From contig REAZ01000022.1 of assembly GCA_004294445.1 (NCBI GenBank), forward strand, positions 1 to 64,000: 64,000 nucleotides of DNA, in the 5' to 3' direction. The notes below the pieces were generated by a model that worked only from the letters and a program-made list of their open reading frames with translations, did not search any database and had not been told where the DNA came from. Positions 35,808-44,075 of this stretch are shown here, piece by piece; positions within the stretch are counted from its first letter, which is position 1, and each line of letters starts with the position of its first letter. The translations under genes and the position numbers were made by a program. Source of the stretch: Cytophagales bacterium. GTDB taxonomy: Bacteria > Bacteroidota > Bacteroidia > Cytophagales > Thermoflexibacteraceae.

Positions 35808-36737
35808 ATGATTCAAAAGCAAGATTATACAGCCTTTATCAAACAAAAAGCCAAGCAACTTGGTTTTGATTTTTGTGGTGTTTCCAAAGCTGATTTTTTG
35901 GAAGAGGAAGCCCCGCGCTTAGAAAAGTGGCTCAATCAGCAGATGCACGGACAGATGAGCTACATGGAAAATCACTTTGATAAAAGGCTTGATCCTCGCT
36001 TGCTTGTTCCCGATGCGAAGTCGGTCGTTTCTTTGCTTTATAACTATTATCCCGCAAAGCAAATATTGCATACAGAAGAAACCTTAAAAATAGCTAAGTA
36101 TGCTTACGGGACTGATTATCACTTTGTTATCAAAGACAAGTTAAAGTCTTTTTTGCAATCAATTCAAGAGGAAATTGGCGAAGTAGGCGGGCGGGTATTT
36201 GTGGACTCTGCCCCCGTCATGGACAAGGCGTGGGCTGCCAAAAGTGGTATAGGTTGGGTAGGCAAGCACTCAAATTTACTCAATCGGGAAATGGGAAGTT
36301 TTTTCTTTGTAGCGGAGCTTATTTTGGATTTGGAATTAGAAGCGGATGCCCCTACAAAGGATTATTGCGGCACTTGCACTCGTTGTGTAGATGCCTGCCC
36401 TACCGATGCGATTGTGGATCCATACATAGTAGATGGAAGTAAGTGCATTTCTTATTTTACCATAGAGCTAAAAGAAGAAATTTCGGAGAGTTACAAGGGA
36501 AAATTTGAAAATTGGATATTTGGTTGTGATATTTGCCAAGATGTATGCCCTTGGAACAAGTTTGCCGTACCTCACCAAGAGCCAAAATTTGAGCCTAATG
36601 AAGGGCTAACTCAAATGAAAAAAAACGATTGGATAGAAATTACAGAAGAAATTTTTGGAAATATATTCAAAAAGTCAGCCATTCACCGCACAAAGCTATC
36701 TGGTTTAAAAAGAAATATTAGCTTTGTAACCAGCTAA
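35808..36737 (+). CDS. queG: Epoxyqueuosine reductase
   Basis: 309 residues. Final step of queuosine synthesis in tRNA, reducing epoxyqueuosine; the family uses cobalamin and two [4Fe-4S] clusters. Visible: N-terminal reductase domain ([32 protein letters not shown]) and the ferredoxin-like cluster motifs [16 protein letters not shown] and [12 protein letters not shown]. It lacks the C-terminal HEAT-repeat extension found in some homologues. Its B12 need ties it functionally to the B12 uptake operon in this window. CvfB-like gene follows after 40 bases. Confidence 0.95.
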   Translation: MIQKQDYTAFIKQKAKQLGFDFCGVSKADFLEEEAPRLEKWLNQQMHGQMSYMENHFDKRLDPRLLVPDAKSVVSLLYNYYPAKQILHTEETLKIAKYAYGTDYHFVIKDKLKSFLQSIQEEIGEVGGRVFVDSAPVMDKAWAAKSGIGWVGKHSNLLNREMGSFFFVAELILDLELEADAPTKDYCGTCTRCVDACPTDAIVDPYIVDGSKCISYFTIELKEEISESYKGKFENWIFGCDICQDVCPWNKFAVPHQEPKFEPNEGLTQMKKNDWIEITEEIFGNIFKKSAIHRTKLSGLKRNISFVTS

Positions 36738-36777
36738 AAGCAAAGACGTTTATCACACAGAAAAATTACAGAAATTC

Positions 36778-37608
36778 ATGCTCAATATTGGTAAATTTAA
36801 TACCCTAAGAATAGTAAAACGAACACCGCAAGGGCTATATTTGGACTCTGATAGCGGAGAAATTTTGCTCCCCAACAAGTATATTCCCGATGGCATAGAA
36901 ATAGGAGATTCGGTAGATGTGTTCATTTATACTGATTCTGAAGACCGCCTTATTGCTACTACACTCAAGCCGTATGCGCTTTTAGACGAGTTTGCTTGCT
37001 TAGAAGTAAAGCATACAACCAATTTTGGGGCTTTTTTGGATTGGGGCTTGGAGAAAGATTTGTTTGTGCCTAAGAAAGAGCAACACAGAATGATGCAAGA
37101 AGGGCAGAAATATGTAGTGCGTGTGTGCTTAGATGCCCGCACAGAAAGGCTGATTGGCGTATCAAAATTAGCCGCCTTTCTGAGCAAAGATACTGCAAAA
37201 TTGCAGGAAGGGCAAGAGGTGAGTTTGTTTGTGCATGAGTTTACCACGATTGGTATTATGTGCATCATCGATAACCAATATGCGGGAATGTTGTATAAAA
37301 ACGAAGTCTTTAAACCGCTAAAGGTAGGGGATAGGCTTAAAGGCTACATCAAAGAAGTGCGTGATGATGGGAAAATAGATATCAGTTTGCAAAAAAAAGG
37401 CTTCAAAGGTATCAGAGATGAAACAGACGTAATCATAGATAGCTTGAAAGAAAATGATAACTTCCTGCCCTACAATGACGACAGCACCCCCGAAGAAATA
37501 AAACAGCATTTTCAGATGAGTAAAAAAACGTTTAAAAAATTAATAGGTATCTTGTACAAACAAGGCAGAATAGTAATTTTGGACGGAGGCATAAGATTAA
37601 AAGTATAA
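36778..37608 (+). CDS. CvfB-like S1 RNA-binding protein
   Basis: 276 residues. Several OB/S1 modules: the N-terminal one starts IGKFNTLRIVKRTPQGLYLDS, the next GAFLDWGLEKDLFVPKKEQ, the third LKVGDRLKGYIKEVRDDGKIDISL, and a C-terminal winged helix (EEIKQHFQMSKKTFKKLIGILYKQGRI). This is the architecture of CvfB (YitL), an RNA-binding regulator in Firmicutes. Role in Bacteroidota not established. Possibly co-transcribed with queG and the following PAS gene (11 bases). Confidence 0.88.
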   Translation: MLNIGKFNTLRIVKRTPQGLYLDSDSGEILLPNKYIPDGIEIGDSVDVFIYTDSEDRLIATTLKPYALLDEFACLEVKHTTNFGAFLDWGLEKDLFVPKKEQHRMMQEGQKYVVRVCLDARTERLIGVSKLAAFLSKDTAKLQEGQEVSLFVHEFTTIGIMCIIDNQYAGMLYKNEVFKPLKVGDRLKGYIKEVRDDGKIDISLQKKGFKGIRDETDVIIDSLKENDNFLPYNDDSTPEEIKQHFQMSKKTFKKLIGILYKQGRIVILDGGIRLKV

Positions 37609-37619
37609 AAATAATAGTT

Positions 37620-38252
37620 ATGATAAAAAATGAAAATTTACTCCCAATCCAAGATAGATACGAACTATTGGAAAAAATAACCAACAATATTTCTGTCATT
37701 ATCTATATCATGTCTTTGGAAACGCTTGGCATGGAGTATATGAGCAGGGAGGTGCGAAACTTGCTTGGCTACAACGAACAAGACTTTATCAAACAACCCG
37801 ATTTTACCATTAGTCTATATCATGCGGAAGACTATCCTTCGGTAGCTGCTAATATCAGACACTCAATGTCTATGAGGGACAACGAGTTGAATGTGTTTTC
37901 CTACCGTATTCGTCATAGAAATGGCAGTTATAGATGGTTTGAAAGCAAGGAGATGGTTTTTGAAAGGGATAACTACGGTACTGCCACCAAAATACTTGGC
38001 TTTGCCCAAGACATCACCGACAAAGTAGAATTTATCAATGAATTGAAAAGGAAAAATGCACAATTAGAGGAGATAGCCCGCCTAAATTCGCATGAAATCA
38101 GACGACCATTAGCCACTATTCTCGGATTAGTAGCCCTATTCAATCGGACAAACCCTGCGGACGATTTTAACATCGAAGTTTTGGCAAAATTGGATATTTC
38201 GGCAAGGGAGTTAGATGAGGTAATTCACAGAATTGTTGATAATACCTATTGA
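37620..38252 (+). CDS. PAS-DHp protein lacking an ATPase domain (second copy)
   Basis: 210 residues. PAS fold with PAC-type end (YRIRHRNGSYRWFESKEMVF, KILGFAQDITDK), then helices with NSHEIRRPLATILGLV, an H-box-like His-Glu-x-x-Arg-Pro, and ARELDEVIHRIVDNT. The paralogue at 32380-32988 ends the same way (TQELDQVIHKIVAQS). Neither has an HATPase domain, and no in-frame continuation exists. Likely related by duplication; phosphotransfer or dimerisation roles are guesses. Confidence 0.8.
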   Translation: MIKNENLLPIQDRYELLEKITNNISVIIYIMSLETLGMEYMSREVRNLLGYNEQDFIKQPDFTISLYHAEDYPSVAANIRHSMSMRDNELNVFSYRIRHRNGSYRWFESKEMVFERDNYGTATKILGFAQDITDKVEFINELKRKNAQLEEIARLNSHEIRRPLATILGLVALFNRTNPADDFNIEVLAKLDISARELDEVIHRIVDNTY

Positions 38253-38263
38253 AAAAAAATCTG

Positions 38264-39259
38264 TTATTGCCCAATTACCGCTAATAATTGCCCCGTACTA
38301 ATTCCCTCTGCACACCTAAAATGCCCTTTCGGACAAGCCTTATGCCCGTGCAAACCGCAAGGACGACAAGCCAATGCCTCGGCTATCTGTACCACAGACG
38401 ATTTTTCCGACAGGGGAGTAAAACCAAAAGCAGGCACTGTAGAGCAAAAAACAGCACAAGTAGGAGCGTTCACCGCCGATGCCAAGTGCATAGGAGCAGA
38501 ATCATTTACATAGTTCATCGCCGCATCTCGCATCAGTGCCGTAGAAGCAAGCAAACCTAATTTACTACACAGACTCTCAATTCTAATACTACTATTTTTC
38601 TGTACGGCTGCCAAAATAGACCCGCATAGCTCGCTATCTCCCTTGCTGCCAAGCAGATAGACTTTGAATTCTTTGGGCAAATGCGATATTAAATCTATCC
38701 ATTTGTGCTGGGGAAACTGCTTAGTATGCCAAACAGAAGCGGGAGCGATGCAGATATACGGACTTGTTTTCAAAGATTTTACACTTTCCTCGTCTGATAG
38801 GGTAGGGTAGAGGCGGGGCTTGGCGGGCTTGCTATCTGTCAATGAGGTAATTAGCAAGTGATTCCGCTCTATTTCATGCGTACCGTTGCCAATTTGGTGG
38901 GTGTGCCTTTCGGAAAATAGCGAAGAAAAAGGAGCATTCTCAAAGCCAATCGTTTTGCCTGCTTTGGAAAGAGCCGTAAAAAGCCCCATAGAGGCAAATC
39001 GCTGCAAGCTAACAACTACATCATATCTCTCGGCACGCACTCCCCGCAAAAGCCGCCACCAATTTGCATATTTGGCACCCTGCTTGTCCCAAACCAACAC
39101 CCGCCGCAAAAAAGGATGCTCGGCAAACAAGCCCTCGTTGCCCTTTCGCACCAAAAAATCAATTTTCCCTTGCGGGTAAAATAAATGCAACTTTTCCAGC
39201 ACAGAAGTTGCCAAAATTGCATCTCCAATAAAAGCTGTTTGTATGATGAGGATTTTCAT
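38264..39259 (-). CDS. Family 9 glycosyltransferase (heptosyltransferase-like)
   Basis: 331 residues. MKILIIQTAFIGDAILATSVLEKL at the N-terminus, IGFENAPFSSLF in the middle, PASVWHTKQFPQHKW and the donor-binding region MNYVNDSAPMHLASAVNAPT near residue 250 are typical of GT9 enzymes such as ADP-heptose:LPS transferases. A Cys-rich end (CRPCGLHGHKACPKGHFRC) is seen in many members. Probably LPS core synthesis. Its start codon lies at the edge of a strong inverted repeat. Confidence 0.9.
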   Translation of the reverse strand: MKILIIQTAFIGDAILATSVLEKLHLFYPQGKIDFLVRKGNEGLFAEHPFLRRVLVWDKQGAKYANWWRLLRGVRAERYDVVVSLQRFASMGLFTALSKAGKTIGFENAPFSSLFSERHTHQIGNGTHEIERNHLLITSLTDSKPAKPRLYPTLSDEESVKSLKTSPYICIAPASVWHTKQFPQHKWIDLISHLPKEFKVYLLGSKGDSELCGSILAAVQKNSSIRIESLCSKLGLLASTALMRDAAMNYVNDSAPMHLASAVNAPTCAVFCSTVPAFGFTPLSEKSSVVQIAEALACRPCGLHGHKACPKGHFRCAEGISTGQLLAVIGQ

Positions 39260-39288
39260 TTACTAATTTTTTTGCAAAATTAGTAAAT
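39258..39288. promoter_or_regulatory. 13-bp inverted repeat over the -7 region and start of the GT9 gene
   Basis: ATTTACTAATTTT (39258-39270) faces AAAATTAGTAAAT (39276-39288) with a 5-base gap. On the minus strand the repeat contains TAATTTTG (39282-39275), a perfect -7, and its outer edge is the ATG. This would give a leader of only about 10 bases, and an operator-like dyad over the promoter. Confidence 0.55.
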
Positions 39289-39314
39289 AAATTTGACCTA
39301 AACTTAATAACCAC

Positions 39315-39923
39315 TCAGCCCCCGTACTTTATCCTGCTCAGGATACTTCTGCCGAGTGTAACCTCGTCCGTATATTCAAGTTCGCTACCTACAGGCACGC
39401 CTCTGGCAAGGGCGGTAACTTTTACGTTGGCAGAATGTAGCCTTTTGGTAATATAAAAAGAAGTAGTGTCGCCTTCCATCGTGGCACTGATAGCCAAGAT
39501 AATTTCCTTCGTATCGGGTGCTTGGCTTACCCTCTCAATGAGCGAGTCGATATTAAGCTCGCTTGGGCTAATGCCTTCGATGGGCGAAATTACACCACCT
39601 AAGATATGGTACAAGCCATTGTACTGGTTGGTATTTTCAATAGCTATCACGTCGGGCGTATCTTCTACTACGCAAATAAGTGAGCGGTCGCGCTGCGGAT
39701 TTGCACAAATATGGCAGATAGAAGTATCTGAAATATTGTGGCAAGCAAGGCAGTAGGTCGTATCTGTTCTCAGTTTTATGAGTGCTTCGGCAAGCGAAAG
39801 TGTAAACTTTTCCTCTTGCTTGAGCAGGTGCAAAACTAAGCGAAGGGCTGTTTTTTTGCCAATACTCGGCAGTTTTGAGATTTCATTGACTGCTTCTTCT
39901 ACTAATTTGGAGGGGTAGTGCAT
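39315..39923 (-). CDS. recR: Recombination protein RecR
   Basis: 202 residues. Helix-hairpin-helix (INEISKLPSIGKKTALRLVLHLL), four-cysteine zinc finger (YCLACHNISDTSICHICAN), Toprim domain (RSLICVVEDTPDVIAIE; SATMEGDTTSFYI) and the C-terminal TALARGVPVGSELEYTDEVTL. Works with RecF/RecO in gap repair. One base after clpS, same strand, so co-transcribed. Confidence 0.95.
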   Translation of the reverse strand: MHYPSKLVEEAVNEISKLPSIGKKTALRLVLHLLKQEEKFTLSLAEALIKLRTDTTYCLACHNISDTSICHICANPQRDRSLICVVEDTPDVIAIENTNQYNGLYHILGGVISPIEGISPSELNIDSLIERVSQAPDTKEIILAISATMEGDTTSFYITKRLHSANVKVTALARGVPVGSELEYTDEVTLGRSILSRIKYGG

Positions 39924-39924
39924 A

Positions 39925-40212
39925 CTAATCTACTATTTCGGCAGAAATGCCGCGGTCGCAAATACTTGTACGCATGGGGACTAACTCCTCAAAAGAGCCA
40001 TTTTTGACTGCACATTTGCCCTTAAAATGAGTAATCCAAGCACATTGCTCCGCCTGCTCGCTTGTATGCCCGCAAACGTCTATAAGTGTTTCTATCACAT
40101 GCTCGAAAGTATTGACATCATCATTGTGAATAATCAACTTCTTTTCCGCTATTGTGATAGTTGCAACATCTTCTAATTCAAGTGTTTCTATTTGTCCAAA
40201 ACCTAATATCAT
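39925..40212 (-). CDS. clpS: ATP-dependent Clp protease adaptor ClpS
   Basis: 95 residues from the ATG at 40212. Delivers N-degron substrates to ClpAP. Core motifs: LIIHNDDVNTFEHVIETL and CGHTSEQAEQCAWITHFKGKCAVK. The frame is open to 40368, but TAAATTTG on the minus strand (40243-40236) is a good -7 element within that extension, and homology begins only after 40212. recR follows by one base. Confidence 0.92.
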   Translation of the reverse strand: MILGFGQIETLELEDVATITIAEKKLIIHNDDVNTFEHVIETLIDVCGHTSEQAEQCAWITHFKGKCAVKNGSFEELVPMRTSICDRGISAEIVD

Positions 40213-40389
40213 AAAGTTTAGTATTTTTAATGATGCAAATTTAATAAATTTGATAAATAAAAATATATACAAAATCATAATTAATCCGATTCGCACAACT
40301 ATTTTTACAAACATTTCGTATTTTATTCTTAAGTGAAAGCTAAAACTTTCTGAAAATATTGAAAACATTTTAAAATTTTCTCATAGCCC

Positions 40390-41634
40390 ATGCAGACCAA
40401 TGAATTAGTACAAAAAGAGTTGGCAATTTTTTCTGTTACTGACCAAGCAAAGTTACTTTCTGCTATTTTATATACTGCTCATTATCAGAAATTTCCGATA
40501 GCTATTTGGCGATTGCCCGAAGGCAGCGAGTTTCATGTAATCATAGATTTTTCTACTTCTCAAAAACGGGTAAAAACCGATTTGGAAGAGATGGGCAGTG
40601 GCTTTGTAGTGAGTCCGTTTAGCAACGGCGGCGGGGCATGGTTCATTCAGGCAGATATGTACCTATCAGGCACTTTTGAGGAGGCTACTCCTGCAAGACT
40701 ATCTTTTAGTTATGAAAGCGAGCAATATTTATCAGAAAAAAATTATCGCAAAAACATATTTTTAAAGGCACTAAATGAAGTATTTTCTCGAAGCGTCATT
40801 CCTCAAATTAGCCTATCGGCAGTGCCGTCTGCGGTGCATACCGAGGAAGTTAATTTTGAGGAAACAGTAGCGAAAGCAGTACAGGAGATAAGAAACGGCA
40901 CTTTTAGAAAGGTAGTGCTTTCTCGGTATAAGAAGGCAACTTTGCCCGCAGATTTTGAGATTATCCCAACTTTCAAAAAAATAAGTGCGTCTTATCCTAC
41001 CGCCTTTGTATCTTTGGTAAGTTCCTCTGAAACAGGTACATGGATAGGAGCAACTCCCGAAATATTAGTATCTTTGGACAAAGATAAAATTTTTAGGACG
41101 ATGGCTCTCGCAGGCACGCAGGCAAAAGGTACGCAAACCAACATGAGTGAGGTATTATGGACACAAAAAGAGATAGAAGAACAAGCGTTAGTAAGCCGCT
41201 ACATTATCAACTGCCTCAAAAAAATTCGAGTAAGAGAGTTCGAAGAGATAGGACCCAAAACGGTTGCTTCGGGCAATTTGCTTCATTTACGTACTGATTT
41301 TGAGATAGATACCAATGAGATTAATTTCCCACAACTCGGAACGGTAATGCTCGAACTGCTGCACCCTACTTCGGCAGTATGCGGTATGCCAAAAAAAGAA
41401 GCATTAGATTTTATTGAGGCAAACGAGCAGTACGATAGGTCGCTGTACAGTGGCTATTTGGGGCAGGTAAACATGGGGGGAGAAAGCAGGTTATTTGTCA
41501 ATCTGAGATGTATGCAATTATTTGATAAACGAGCAATTGTATATGCGGGGGCGGGCATTACCCAAGATTCCAATCCGCAAAAAGAGTGGCAAGAAACAGA
41601 GATGAAGATGGATACGATGCTCCGCCTGATTTAG
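40390..41634 (+). CDS. menF: Isochorismate synthase
   Basis: 414 residues of the chorismate-binding family. Key stretches: TWIGATPEILVSLD, RTMALAGTQAKGTQ, HPTSAVCGMPKKEALDFI, EQYDRSLYSGYLGQV and the C-terminal YAGAGITQDSNPQKEWQETEMKM. It converts chorismate to isochorismate, for menaquinone in most Bacteroidota. No other men gene is nearby, so a siderophore role (EntC) is not excluded, but menaquinone is the better bet. Nothing upstream resembles a strong promoter. Confidence 0.88.
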   Translation: MQTNELVQKELAIFSVTDQAKLLSAILYTAHYQKFPIAIWRLPEGSEFHVIIDFSTSQKRVKTDLEEMGSGFVVSPFSNGGGAWFIQADMYLSGTFEEATPARLSFSYESEQYLSEKNYRKNIFLKALNEVFSRSVIPQISLSAVPSAVHTEEVNFEETVAKAVQEIRNGTFRKVVLSRYKKATLPADFEIIPTFKKISASYPTAFVSLVSSSETGTWIGATPEILVSLDKDKIFRTMALAGTQAKGTQTNMSEVLWTQKEIEEQALVSRYIINCLKKIRVREFEEIGPKTVASGNLLHLRTDFEIDTNEINFPQLGTVMLELLHPTSAVCGMPKKEALDFIEANEQYDRSLYSGYLGQVNMGGESRLFVNLRCMQLFDKRAIVYAGAGITQDSNPQKEWQETEMKMDTMLRLI

Positions 41635-41701
41635 TATTTAAAATATTTTTGGATTATAGATTCATTAATTAGACAAAAAATAGATATTTAAACTTTTGGA
41701 A

Positions 41702-41792
41702 GAAGTGCTTATGACTGGACTGCCGAAACCTATCTCATGGCACTTCCCTGCAAGAGTTTACCCCGTCTTCTTGGAGCTAAATCTCCGTGCCA
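41702..41792 (+). ncRNA. Candidate structured RNA (GC-rich, switch-like pairing)
   Basis: Within a 392-base spacer without a convincing gene, 41711-41800 is about half G+C by hand count while the 60 bases before are under 20%. TGGCAC (41738-41743) pairs with GTGCCA (41787-41792); inside, CAAGA (41751-41755) pairs with TCTTG (41769-41773) and GAG (41774-41776, or GGAG from 41773) with CTC(C) from 41783, making a three-way junction. GAAGTGC (41702-41708) can instead pair with GCACTTC (41740-41746), disrupting the first helix. It matches no riboswitch class I recognise. Remaining bases to 42026 are AT-rich with nothing else evident. Confidence 0.3.
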
Positions 41793-42026
41793 AAGCAACC
41801 TTTCTTATTTTTCTTACATCTATTAGCCAAAAAAGGTTTTGTGCTATGTTCGTACAAGTTGTTGTTCATAAACGAACACTTTTAACAAATTTTTAAAGTG
41901 CAAATATTTGTAAATCAATTAATTATATAGATTGGTACAATAATTAATATAAATGACTACTTACTAATGAATAATGGCAATAATATTTTAGTAATTGGTA
42001 ATTGAAAATTAGTAATTAAATAACTT

Positions 42027-42692
42027 ATGGTAACGCTAGAAAATATACATAAATACTACGAAGTAGGTGCAAATAAACTGCACGTCCTCAAAGGGTTAGA
42101 CATGACAATCGAAGAAGGAGAGTTGGTATCTATCATGGGTTCTTCGGGGTCGGGTAAGTCCACGCTACTCAATATTCTAGGAATCTTAGACGACTACGAT
42201 AAGGGGACGTACAGCTTGAACTATACCCCAATGAAAAATCTTTCGCAGACCAAAGCCGCCTATTACCGCAATCAGTTCATCGGTTTTGTGTTCCAGTCGT
42301 TTAATTTGCTTTCCTTCAAAAATGCAATGGAAAACGTTGCTTTGCCGCTTTATTATCAGAAAGTGCCAAGAAAAGAGCGCAACAAAATTGCTTTAGAATA
42401 TTTAGATAGGGTTGGGCTAAGAGAATGGGCAGAACACTCCCCCAATGAAATGTCGGGCGGGCAGCGTCAGCGTGTTGCGATTGCGAGAGCATTGATTTCT
42501 AAGCCCAAAGTCATCTTGGCTGATGAGCCAACGGGTGCGCTCGATACCAAAACTTCTGAAGAAGTCATGGAAATTTTCAAAGAAGTGAACCGTGAAGGCA
42601 TGACGGTCATCATCGTTACTCATGAAAATGATGTAGCCAATCAAACGCAAAGAGTTATCAGATTAAAAGACGGAAATATAATTAGTCATTAA
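42027..42692 (+). CDS. MacB-type ABC transporter ATP-binding protein
   Basis: 221 residues. Walker A SSGSGKST, Q-loop VFQSFNLL, signature MSGGQRQRVAIARAL, Walker B VILADEPTGALD, H-loop VTHEND. The LolD/MacB/FtsE type, working with the two permeases downstream (4 bases to the first). These systems are mechanotransmission exporters rather than importers. No membrane-fusion (MacA) gene or TolC is next to it. AT-rich bases before its ATG (ATTAGTAATTAAAT) recur before the second permease. Confidence 0.92.
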   Translation: MVTLENIHKYYEVGANKLHVLKGLDMTIEEGELVSIMGSSGSGKSTLLNILGILDDYDKGTYSLNYTPMKNLSQTKAAYYRNQFIGFVFQSFNLLSFKNAMENVALPLYYQKVPRKERNKIALEYLDRVGLREWAEHSPNEMSGGQRQRVAIARALISKPKVILADEPTGALDTKTSEEVMEIFKEVNREGMTVIIVTHENDVANQTQRVIRLKDGNIISH

Positions 42693-42696
42693 AACC

Positions 42697-43941
42697 ATGT
42701 TCGATTTAGACAAGTGGCAAGAAATATTTGGTACGATTCGCCAAAATAAATTAAGAACCTTCCTCACCGCCTTCGGAGTGTTTTGGGGGATTTTTATGCT
42801 CATCCTCCTGCTGGGTGCGGGCAAAGGAATGCAAAATGGTGTAGGTCAGGAGTTTGCAGGCGAGGCACAGAATAGCATCTGGATTTGGGAAGGCAAAACC
42901 AATATGCCCCATCAGGGCTTGAAAGCAGGGCGAGAAATTCGCTTTACCAACCAAGACTTAAACCTCATTACCAATGACTTAGGTGATAAAATGAATATGC
43001 TTGCCCCAAGAAATCGTGTCTTTGGAGAATATACTATTAACTATAAAACTAAAAACGGTTCTTACCAAGTATTGGGTTCTGTAGGCGAATTTTTTAAGCT
43101 CAATGGTGAAAAATTTATCAATGGTAGAACGCTCAATCAGAACGACTTTGACGAAAAACGCAAGGTGATGGTCATAGGCGAAAAAGTGAGAAAAACGCTT
43201 TTTGGAGATGGCGAAGGCATTGGTGAATATGTAAAAGTCAAAGGTATTTTCTTTAAAGTAGTGGGCATTTTTACTACCAATCAGAATAACGGCAGAAACG
43301 AAGAACGCGCATATATTCCTTTTTCTACCCTGCAAATGGTATTCAATCAGCCTAATCAGGTGCAAGTCATGGTTTTGAATGGCATTGACGGTATTCCTGC
43401 TATAGAAATTGAAAATTCGGTGCGGAAGGTGCTGGCTAACAGCCATAAATTTGATACTGAAGACCGCCAAGCTATTGGTATTAATAACAATGAAGAAAAC
43501 TATAAGAAATTCATGGGCTTGTTTAATGGCATTGCGATGTTTGTGTGGGTAGTAGGCATAGGGACGTTAATAGCTGGTGTAGTGGGAGTTAGCAATATTA
43601 TGCTTATCATTGTAAAGGAACGCACCAGAGAAATAGGTGTCCGCAAGGCACTCGGCGCAACGCCTTGGAGCATCGTAAGTCTGATTTTGCAAGAGTCTAT
43701 TTTTATTACTGCATTTTCGGGCTATATGGGTATGCTCACGAGCATCGGTTTGCTGGATAGCTTGCGGTACTTGATAGAGGCAACAGGGGCAGAACTGCCG
43801 TATTTCACACGCCCAGAGGTAGATACGTATGTGGCAATTTCCTCAACCTTAATTTTGGTATTGGCGGGAGCATTGGCGGGGCTGATTCCTGCACTGAAAG
43901 CAGCGAATATCAAACCTATAGAAGCATTAAGGGCAGATTAG
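42697..43941 (+). CDS. MacB-type ABC permease, copy 1
   Basis: 414 residues. N-terminal transmembrane helix (TFLTAFGVFWGIFMLILLLGAG), a large periplasmic MacB_PCD domain (about 45-260), then three helices of the FtsX domain including the hallmark VSNIMLIIVKERTREIGVRKALGATP and LVLAGALAGLIPALKAANIKPIEALRAD at the end. Translationally close to the ATPase gene. Copy 2 shares the same architecture and end motif. Confidence 0.92.
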   Translation: MFDLDKWQEIFGTIRQNKLRTFLTAFGVFWGIFMLILLLGAGKGMQNGVGQEFAGEAQNSIWIWEGKTNMPHQGLKAGREIRFTNQDLNLITNDLGDKMNMLAPRNRVFGEYTINYKTKNGSYQVLGSVGEFFKLNGEKFINGRTLNQNDFDEKRKVMVIGEKVRKTLFGDGEGIGEYVKVKGIFFKVVGIFTTNQNNGRNEERAYIPFSTLQMVFNQPNQVQVMVLNGIDGIPAIEIENSVRKVLANSHKFDTEDRQAIGINNNEENYKKFMGLFNGIAMFVWVVGIGTLIAGVVGVSNIMLIIVKERTREIGVRKALGATPWSIVSLILQESIFITAFSGYMGMLTSIGLLDSLRYLIEATGAELPYFTRPEVDTYVAISSTLILVLAGALAGLIPALKAANIKPIEALRAD

Positions 43942-43955
43942 GGAAATAATTGCTT

Positions 43956-44020
43956 AGTGATGCGCGTGATAACACACGCATCACTGATTAGTCGCCTTTT
44001 CATGTGTTATCACATGAAAA
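43956..44020. repeat. Pair of hairpins with complementary cores
   Basis: Hairpin 1: AGTGATGCG (43956-43964) with CGCATCACT (43977-43985), enclosing GTGATAACAC. Hairpin 2: TTTTCATGTG (43997-44006) with CACATGAAAA (44011-44020), whose centre is GTGTTATCAC. The two centres are exact reverse complements, with loops ATAA and TTAT. They lie between the two permease genes and could reduce read-through, stabilise upstream mRNA, or pair with each other. Confidence 0.7.
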
Positions 44021-44075
44021 GCTAAAGTATAACTAACAATTAGTCATTAGTCATTAACCATTAGTAATTAAATTT

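Noticed and set aside
41696..41896. Open frame of 66 codons in the spacer before the ABC transporter
   Set aside because: No homology is apparent, the composition jumps midway, and other frames look equally plausible; the GC-rich part is better described as possible RNA structure.
42011..44075. Shared ATTAGTAATTAAAT upstream of the ATPase and second permease genes
   Set aside because: AT-rich, short, and typical of translation-start regions in this phylum; too weak for a regulatory site.
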